NCBI GenBank assembly: GCA_964585925.1
Contig: CAZPFS010000022.1
Span: 1-35,068, forward strand
Origin: JAAZLS01 sp964585925
GTDB lineage: Bacteria > Bacillota > Dethiobacteria > DTU022
Reading direction: 5' to 3'
DNA: 35,068 bases
Shown piece by piece: positions 31,350 through 35,068 of this stretch. Each line of letters begins with the position of its first letter. Positions within the stretch are counted from its first letter, which is position 1. The position numbers were made by a program, and so were the translations under genes. Below the pieces are notes generated by a model. The model did no database searches, was not told the origin of the DNA, and saw only the letters and a program-made list of their open reading frames with translations.

Positions 31350-31405
31350 ATTTTAAGTCATCCTCGACTCATCATTCACATTCAAATCGGGCTGTTTTAT
31401 TCGGG

Positions 31406-31445
31406 GGGCAGGTTTTACTCGGTTGTTTTTGGGTTTTACCTGCCC
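31406..31445. other. Long-looped inverted repeat after icd
   Basis: GGGCAGGT (31406-31413) and ACCTGCCC (31438-31445) form an 8-bp stem with a 24-base T-rich loop between the convergent ends of icd and a small minus-strand gene. No T-run follows, so a role as terminator is uncertain. Confidence 0.4.
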
Positions 31446-31458
31446 GACCTGAGCCGTA

Positions 31459-31635
31459 TCATATCAGTGGATTCCGGTAATGGTTTAAATTTATGCTGAC
31501 CGATCTATCCTCCCCGGGATGCTTCTTGGGGATTTCCAACCCCATTTCCCGGGCAATTTCTTCCCGGTATCTGTCAAGCTTGCGCGGGTCGATATTTCGC
31601 TTCTGGGGCCGGCAGCGATTATATTTTTTGGCCAC
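31459..31635 (-). CDS. Small protein with a SASP-like motif (58 aa)
   Basis: This 58-residue frame opens with GTG 31635, preceded by AAGGAGG nine bases away, and ends at TGA 31461-31459. The product is basic at the start (AKKYNRCRPQKRN) and has YREEIAREMGLEIP (23-36), which resembles the KYEIAxELG segment cut by the GPR protease in alpha/beta small acid-soluble spore proteins. The second half (HPGEDRSVSINLNHY) lacks the glycine-rich SASP signature, so membership is unproven. The strong ribosome-binding site and sense codon use support a real gene. It is convergent with icd. Confidence 0.65.
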   Translation of the reverse strand: MAKKYNRCRPQKRNIDPRKLDRYREEIAREMGLEIPKKHPGEDRSVSINLNHYRNPLI

Positions 31636-31757
31636 GCTGTGATCCTCCTTTCGTGGATTTGTGAGGTAAATATATCTTTACCCCTTTTCGGCTTACTATC
31701 CCGAGTGGCGGTATATAAATCAGCCGATCTTTACAAACTATGAACGGGGTGATTTTG

Positions 31758-31895
31758 TTGGCAGATGCAGATGAAAGCAGATTGTTGACCCTTGGCCATG
31801 CTGCCATTAAGTACGGCGCCTGGCTGATTGGACTGATTGTAGTCCTGTATTTCATATCCCGCCATCTGTTCCCGTTTATCCGTTCCCTGTTTTAG
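31758..31895 (+). CDS. Small single-span membrane protein (45 aa)
   Basis: A 45-residue frame starts at TTG 31758 (TTG 31755 is also possible) behind ACGGGGTG and ends at TAG 31893-31895. An amphipathic start (ADADESRLLTLGHAAIKYG) leads into one membrane helix (AWLIGLIVVLYFI) and a basic tail (RHLFPFIRSLF). I do not recognise it. The ribosome-binding site, the clean helix and the divergent layout to the 58-residue gene support coding, but such a short frame could be chance. Confidence 0.5.
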   Translation: MADADESRLLTLGHAAIKYGAWLIGLIVVLYFISRHLFPFIRSLF

Positions 31896-31952
31896 TCGCA
31901 GAAGGCATCATTTAATTCCGGGCGAGCGCGCTGCCTGGCGGCCGTGAATTGC

Positions 31953-31981
31953 TTGACACGCTGTTGGTTACTACTTATAAT
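31953..31981 (+). promoter_or_regulatory. Perfect consensus sigma-A promoter for tRNA-Leu
   Basis: TTGACA (31953-31958), a 17-bp spacer and TATAAT (31976-31981) match the housekeeping consensus at every position, 12 bp before the mature tRNA 5' end. Confidence 0.92.
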
Positions 31982-31993
31982 TTAGTTACACCG

Positions 31994-32078
31994 GTCGGGG
32001 TGGCGGAACAGGCAGACGCGCACGTTTGAGGGGCGTGTGGTATACACCGTGTGGGTTCAAGTCCCATCCCCGACACCA
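31994..32078 (+). tRNA. tRNA-Leu(GAG)
   Basis: An 85-base class II tRNA including encoded CCA. The acceptor stem GTCGGGG (31994-32000) pairs with CCCCGAC (32068-32074). The anticodon stem CACGT/GCGTG holds the loop TTGAGGG with GAG at 32028-32030, reading CUC and CUU leucine codons. A long variable arm, the T-arm GGGTTCAAGTCCC and CCA at 32076-32078 complete it. It lies at the edge of AT-richer DNA and is a likely integration site. Confidence 0.97.
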
Positions 32079-32094
32079 CATTTTTCAAATAATA

Positions 32095-32113
32095 GCGCAC
32101 CATAAAGGTGCGC
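32095..32113 (+). terminator. Hairpin downstream of tRNA-Leu
   Basis: GCGCACC, a five-base loop ATAAA and GGTGCGC form a 7-bp stem 16 bp after the tRNA. No T-run follows; a short T-run lies just before it at 32081-32085. It is probably the transcript end structure. Confidence 0.5.
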
Positions 32114-32166
32114 TGCTGCTAATGGGAAGTTTTCTGTCCGATTTTATACAGGTGTGGGATAAATGG

Positions 32167-32616
32167 CTAGAAAAAAGAAGTGAAGGGATTGGGGGCATTC
32201 GGATTGTTGAAGGTCTCGCAGTCCTCAAGCCAGCGATCCATGTTTTCTTTTATTGATGCAATAAGCTCCATGTAGTCTGACTCTTTAATATTCCCCCGTT
32301 GCAACATGCTCTTATAAAATTTTTTTATGCTTGCTGCTGTGCTTTTTATTGTTCCTGAGGTAGACCACATGCATTTACATATAAAAAAATACCCTAGGAA
32401 ATCATTCAGTTTATCATAACCTGTGCCTTCCACCATCTCCAGGTGTTCTTCCCTCAGAAGGTATTGATTGATATAGAAATAGACATTGCTGAGGTGATTG
32501 TTGATGGTTTTTTCCTTTAATCCGGCTACAACAAGATCATTTTCGAATTCATCTAGATATAAATTATTCTTTGCGCGAACCTCTTCACATTTTTCTTCAT
32601 ATTCCTTGTATAGCAT
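32167..32616 (-). CDS. Recombinase-like protein with a core-binding (SAM-like) domain only
   Basis: The 149-residue protein resembles the N-terminal core-binding domain of tyrosine recombinases: YLDEFENDLVVAGLKEKTINNHLSNVYFYINQYL and later TSGTIKSTAASIKKFYKSML. The catalytic domain (R-H-R-Y residues) is entirely missing, so it cannot be a working recombinase by itself. It may be a DNA-binding partner or a relic. ATG 32616 follows CCTAGGAGAG, 26 bp after the pRiA4b-type gene on the same strand, so the two probably form an operon. I recall homologues found beside that family in Firmicutes. AT-rich codon use differs from the upstream backbone. Confidence 0.65.
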   Translation of the reverse strand: MLYKEYEEKCEEVRAKNNLYLDEFENDLVVAGLKEKTINNHLSNVYFYINQYLLREEHLEMVEGTGYDKLNDFLGYFFICKCMWSTSGTIKSTAASIKKFYKSMLQRGNIKESDYMELIASIKENMDRWLEDCETFNNPNAPNPFTSFF

Positions 32617-32642
32617 TTAAAAAATTCTCTCCTAGGTTGTAA

Positions 32643-33692
32643 TTACAGCATCTTTTTATTTGAAAATTTACTTGCACTCCAACCTAGGCTCTTCGCCCAA
32701 GTGCAGGCATCTGATATTTCTTCTCTAGATTCCCCTTCGTAAATTAGGCCCAGGAAATCAGCAAAGCCGCCTAATCCGCCAACATCATCAAATACAGATA
32801 GACCCATTTTATGGATGCAAACCGGCTTATATTTGTTTAAAACAGTATGTTCTGCCTCTATTAACTCATCCTTATCAATAATATTGTAGTTGATAAGGTC
32901 CAGGCAATCTTTGTATTTTGTTATATTGATTTCCCAGTTATCCCCAAAATCGTAATTGTAAATAAGTTCTTTGGTTACTGGGAACAGATCCTCCGAATTG
33001 ATCTCCTTGTTCTGATCTGCAATGAGTTTATTAACCTCCAAGCGTTCCAACAAATTTTCGGTGCCACTTTCAATAATAATTGAGTCGTTCATCTCTTCAA
33101 GGGTCAGGTCGATTAACGAAGCCTTTTTTATTATCTTTGGTTTGGTATTTTTATTTTCCCTTGATCTCTTGAAAAAATTGGTAAAGGGTTCCTTGACTTC
33201 CACCATGTTAAAATACTGCACGAATTCCTGCACATCTATCTTTGCCGCCTCCAGGTCTTCGTAAATTCCCCTATAGATATATGGACCTGTGTATTTTTTC
33301 CTTAGCCAAGTCTTGAAACTTCCTTCTCCATAATCGTCATCCCAAAAAAGATCCTTCTCCGATTCAGACGGTGGCTGAAACAATATACCGACTAAATCCA
33401 CCCAGCCCCTAACAGTACCACTTGTTAATTTGTGATATACCTCTTTCGGTAAATAAAAGCGGCGTAGATGCGAGTTTTGCCATCCAAAAAGCTTCTGAAT
33501 TGCATAATGAAGATTATGAAGAGGCATATCGGAGGGGATTAAGATATCTCTGGTTATTGAATCACCACTAATGGATTCACCATACCTTTTTATCATTCTT
33601 TTCTGGTAGTGTGATAAACCATCATTTTTCAATTCCAGATGAAGCCGTACTGGGGTATTTGTACCTTTTTCTGATCGCATAGTGTCTTTCAT
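32643..33692 (-). CDS. Plasmid pRiA4b ORF-3-family protein
   Basis: The 349-residue protein matches the PRiA4_ORF3 family (also named IS1096 element TnpR-like). The N-terminal part has LHLELKNDGLSHYQ, ILIPSDMPLHNLHYAIQKLFGWQNSHLRRF, and the C-terminal part has YNYDFGDNWEINITKYK and a late GGLGGFADFL segment. The family is common on plasmids and islands, and its biochemical role is not established. ATG 33692 follows CCTAGGAG. A promoter with a palindromic site lies upstream. Codon use is AT-rich, suggesting acquisition. It is first in a two-gene cassette with the core-binding-domain protein. Confidence 0.85.
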   Translation of the reverse strand: MKDTMRSEKGTNTPVRLHLELKNDGLSHYQKRMIKRYGESISGDSITRDILIPSDMPLHNLHYAIQKLFGWQNSHLRRFYLPKEVYHKLTSGTVRGWVDLVGILFQPPSESEKDLFWDDDYGEGSFKTWLRKKYTGPYIYRGIYEDLEAAKIDVQEFVQYFNMVEVKEPFTNFFKRSRENKNTKPKIIKKASLIDLTLEEMNDSIIIESGTENLLERLEVNKLIADQNKEINSEDLFPVTKELIYNYDFGDNWEINITKYKDCLDLINYNIIDKDELIEAEHTVLNKYKPVCIHKMGLSVFDDVGGLGGFADFLGLIYEGESREEISDACTWAKSLGWSASKFSNKKML

Positions 33693-33730
33693 TTTTTGCT
33701 CCTAGGCTGCCTTTGATTGCTTCCTTGCGC

Positions 33731-33760
33731 CATCAATATTACCTATTGATGCACAGTATA
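33731..33760 (-). promoter_or_regulatory. Extended -10 promoter with palindromic operator for the pRiA4b-type cassette
   Basis: On the minus strand TATACT (33755-33760) is preceded by TGT, an extended -10. Immediately downstream CATCAATA (33731-33738) and TATTGATG (33744-33751) form an 8-bp inverted repeat with a 5-bp spacer, covering the expected start point. No good -35 is seen. The arrangement suggests a repressor site. Confidence 0.5.
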
Positions 33761-34199
33761 ACATATATTTTAGGCCGGAGATACTCATTGATTTTTGATG
33801 CTTGTGTCAGGTCTGGGGTCTTAAAAAAACTTCACATTTAGCCAAATAAGCCTTTGTTTGTTGATGTGCATTTTGCACCTTCTAGACAAGGGGTTGTTGA
33901 TCAAAATACAGGTGACCAATCCTCCCCCGTGCCCGGAAACTGCTGGTTAACCTGATATCCTGGTGAATACCCCAGAGTAGCGGGGTGTTATCGTTGGGAG
34001 ATTTTTGTTAGGGTCCGGGGGAATTTTACCCGCAGATTGTTGTTGTTTTTTTAATATATCCGGACTTGAAATGTTTACAGCAACTGTGGTAATATAATCC
34101 CATGTTTGACAGTTGGGGAATATAGAAGAGGCGATGAACCCTTGAATTTCAAGGTTTACCGCCTCTTCTCTAATTTTAAAAATTGTTGTATGGGGATGG
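33761..34199. other. Non-coding stretch between the pRiA4b-type cassette and the IS transposase
   Basis: No supported gene is seen. It contains a GTGTCAGGTCTGGGG segment at about 33805 (REP-like wording), a small inverted repeat ACCCC/GGGGT (33969-33973 and 33982-33986), and a larger hairpin near the transposase end (34124-34169). The IS border probably lies somewhere in the right part, but terminal repeats cannot be assigned because the other end is outside the window. Confidence 0.5.
34124..34169. terminator. Large hairpin beyond the transposase 3' end
   Basis: AGAAGAGGCG (34124-34133) and CGCCTCTTCT (34160-34169) form a 10-bp stem. The loop contains an inner CTTGAA/TTCAAG palindrome. It lies 31 bp after the transposase stop and may prevent read-through in either direction. 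Flanking T-runs are weak. Confidence 0.5.
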
Positions 34200-35068
34200 T
34201 CACGATAAATATTTTCTGCATTTTTTATTAAGTACCCTTGGCAAGTAGTAATGATTGTCTAGTCCCAGGGCAAATACCCCCTCCAGTGCGCTTAATGTTT
34301 TCGAACCTGTATACTGTGCAGAGTAGCAAAGGTCTGAAATATTAGCTACCTGCATGTTTTGTAGCGTTTCAATGATATTCCGGGTGGTAAAATGTGTGCT
34401 TTTATCGAATCTGTTCAACTTGACTTCAAGCAGCCTGTAAATCAAAAGGGCTGTGTAACAAATCATAAAGTGAGCAATGATTCTTTCTCTTATGCGGTGA
34501 AAATATGGCCTTGATACGAAATCCGTCTTAAGTATTCTGAAACAATCCTCAATCTTGTAACGCTGCTCATTGATAGCAAGTATATCCTTTGCGCAATCAT
34601 CCAGATTTGTGGCAATGGCATAAAAGCCATCGTATTTTTCTTCCTCCATGATTTTCTCAATGTCCAACTCATACTTATCATCTGAGTATTTCGTTTTCCT
34701 GATGAACCGGGTAACATCATTCGGCCCCTTTTTGTATTCGTCAGGACTCATTTTCTCAAGAATCTTTTTTGCCCTTTCAATTTGACGATTCCTGATAAAA
34801 CGTTGGTATTCCATGCTTTTCCTTGAAAACGTAACGATGACGTGCTGCTTTAATGTGGCCTTTGACTTTACCTTCTTTCTTTTACCGTTGTCTAGAATCT
34901 TCTCTTCGTAAAGCCCTACATCAAGCAAGGTGTTTGCCTCAATAATTTTGTAAGCCTTATCTTTGTAAACAGGTATGTTCTTTTTATCTTTTTTGTCGAA
35001 GGTTTTCAGTACCTCAATGCTTACAGGTGAATCATCAGAAAGAAGTTTGTAATCACAGTCATTGAATA
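34200..35068 (-). CDS. IS1634-type (IS4-like DDE) transposase, C-terminal part
   Basis: The frame is open from the right edge to TGA 34202-34200, so 289 C-terminal residues are present and the N-terminus is outside the window. Apparent start codons such as that at 34928 are internal. It has KYDGFYAIATNLDD, then NEQRYKIEDCFRILKTDF with the R-x3-E-x6-K arrangement of IS4-superfamily transposases (catalytic Glu codon at 34548-34550), and RIRERIIAHFMICYTALLIYRLLEVKL. This matches IS1634-family transposases. No frameshift or stop is seen in the visible part, so it could be intact. AT-rich codon use matches the neighbouring island genes. Confidence 0.88.
   Translation of the reverse strand, partial: FNDCDYKLLSDDSPVSIEVLKTFDKKDKKNIPVYKDKAYKIIEANTLLDVGLYEEKILDNGKRKKVKSKATLKQHVIVTFSRKSMEYQRFIRNRQIERAKKILEKMSPDEYKKGPNDVTRFIRKTKYSDDKYELDIEKIMEEEKYDGFYAIATNLDDCAKDILAINEQRYKIEDCFRILKTDFVSRPYFHRIRERIIAHFMICYTALLIYRLLEVKLNRFDKSTHFTTRNIIETLQNMQVANISDLCYSAQYTGSKTLSALEGVFALGLDNHYYLPRVLNKKCRKYLS

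Larger units (their letters stand above)
34100..35068 (-). mobile_element. Right-truncated view of an IS1634-family insertion sequence
   Basis: The element is inferred from the transposase and its flank. The left border is approximate: the transposase end plus the hairpin puts it near or before 34120. Terminal inverted repeats and target duplication cannot be tested without the other end. Confidence 0.5.

Noticed and set aside
31519..31743. 74-codon plus-strand open frame
   Set aside because: It is antisense to the better supported 58-residue gene and has no ribosome-binding site.
32026..32256. 76-codon plus-strand open frame
   Set aside because: It begins inside the tRNA-Leu gene and runs antisense over the recombinase-like gene.
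32079..35068. Second attachment site (repeat of the tRNA 3' end) inside the island
   Set aside because: I looked for the T-arm and acceptor sequence again and did not see it; it would lie outside the window if it exists.

Overview
The window looks like about 32 kb of chromosomal backbone from a spore-forming, Gram-positive member of the Clostridia (Peptococcaceae- or Syntrophomonadaceae-like). The evidence is the conserved block yicC-remA-gmk-rpoZ-coaBC ... priA-def-fmt ... prpC-prkC-rsgA-rpe, together with sporulation-related genes (spoIIM, a ytaF-like gene, a possible SASP-like gene and a YteA-type fragment), GC-rich codon use, strong Shine-Dalgarno sites and frequent TTG/GTG starts. The genus cannot be fixed from sequence alone. 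After a tRNA-Leu near 32 kb the DNA becomes visibly AT-richer and mobile-element-like.

Layout. 1-2.5 kb: end of a YteA/DksA-like gene, then lspA, lgt and an RluD-type pseudouridine synthase (+). 2.45-5.54 kb (-): a membrane-anchored XRE-type regulator and an NFACT/RqcH-like gene. 5.6-5.95 kb: two adjacent families of hairpin-forming tandem repeats. 6.0-8.7 kb: a SERCA-like P-type Ca2+ ATPase. 8.8-12.1 kb: a promoter and the operon yicC, remA, gmk, rpoZ, coaBC. 12.1-12.7 kb (-): spoIIM. 12.85-16.3 kb: priA, def, fmt. 16.4-20.5 kb: a strong promoter, then the PP2C phosphatase and PASTA kinase pair, rsgA and rpe. 20.5-24.5 kb: FMN riboswitch, intrinsic terminator, ribD-ribE-ribBA-ribH, a small four-cysteine protein and a textbook terminator. 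24.6-30.3 kb: GC-rich hairpins, polA, mutM, ytaF-like, coaE and a lytic transglycosylase. 30.35-31.35 kb: an isocitrate dehydrogenase-family gene. 31.4-31.9 kb: two very small genes.

Right end. tRNA-Leu(GAG) at 31994-32078 has a perfect consensus promoter. Beyond it, all on the minus strand, lie a two-gene cassette (a core-binding-domain-only recombinase-like protein and a plasmid pRiA4b ORF-3-family protein) behind a promoter with a palindromic operator, a roughly 500-bp non-coding stretch, and the C-terminal part of an IS1634-type transposase that runs off the window. This fits a genomic island edge at a tRNA gene, although no duplicated attachment site is visible.

The core genes serve envelope lipoprotein maturation (lspA, lgt), RNA and translation (rluD, rqcH, def, fmt, rsgA, remA, yicC), nucleotide and cofactor synthesis (gmk, coaBC, coaE, rib genes), DNA replication and repair (priA, polA, mutM), growth and spore signalling (prpC, prkC) and sporulation. 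The least ordinary items are the double repeat tract before the Ca2+ ATPase, an extra hairpin in loop L2 of the FMN riboswitch, a likely ATT start for priA, the DR-to-ER change in the NFACT protein, two unlisted small proteins, and the tRNA-linked cassette.
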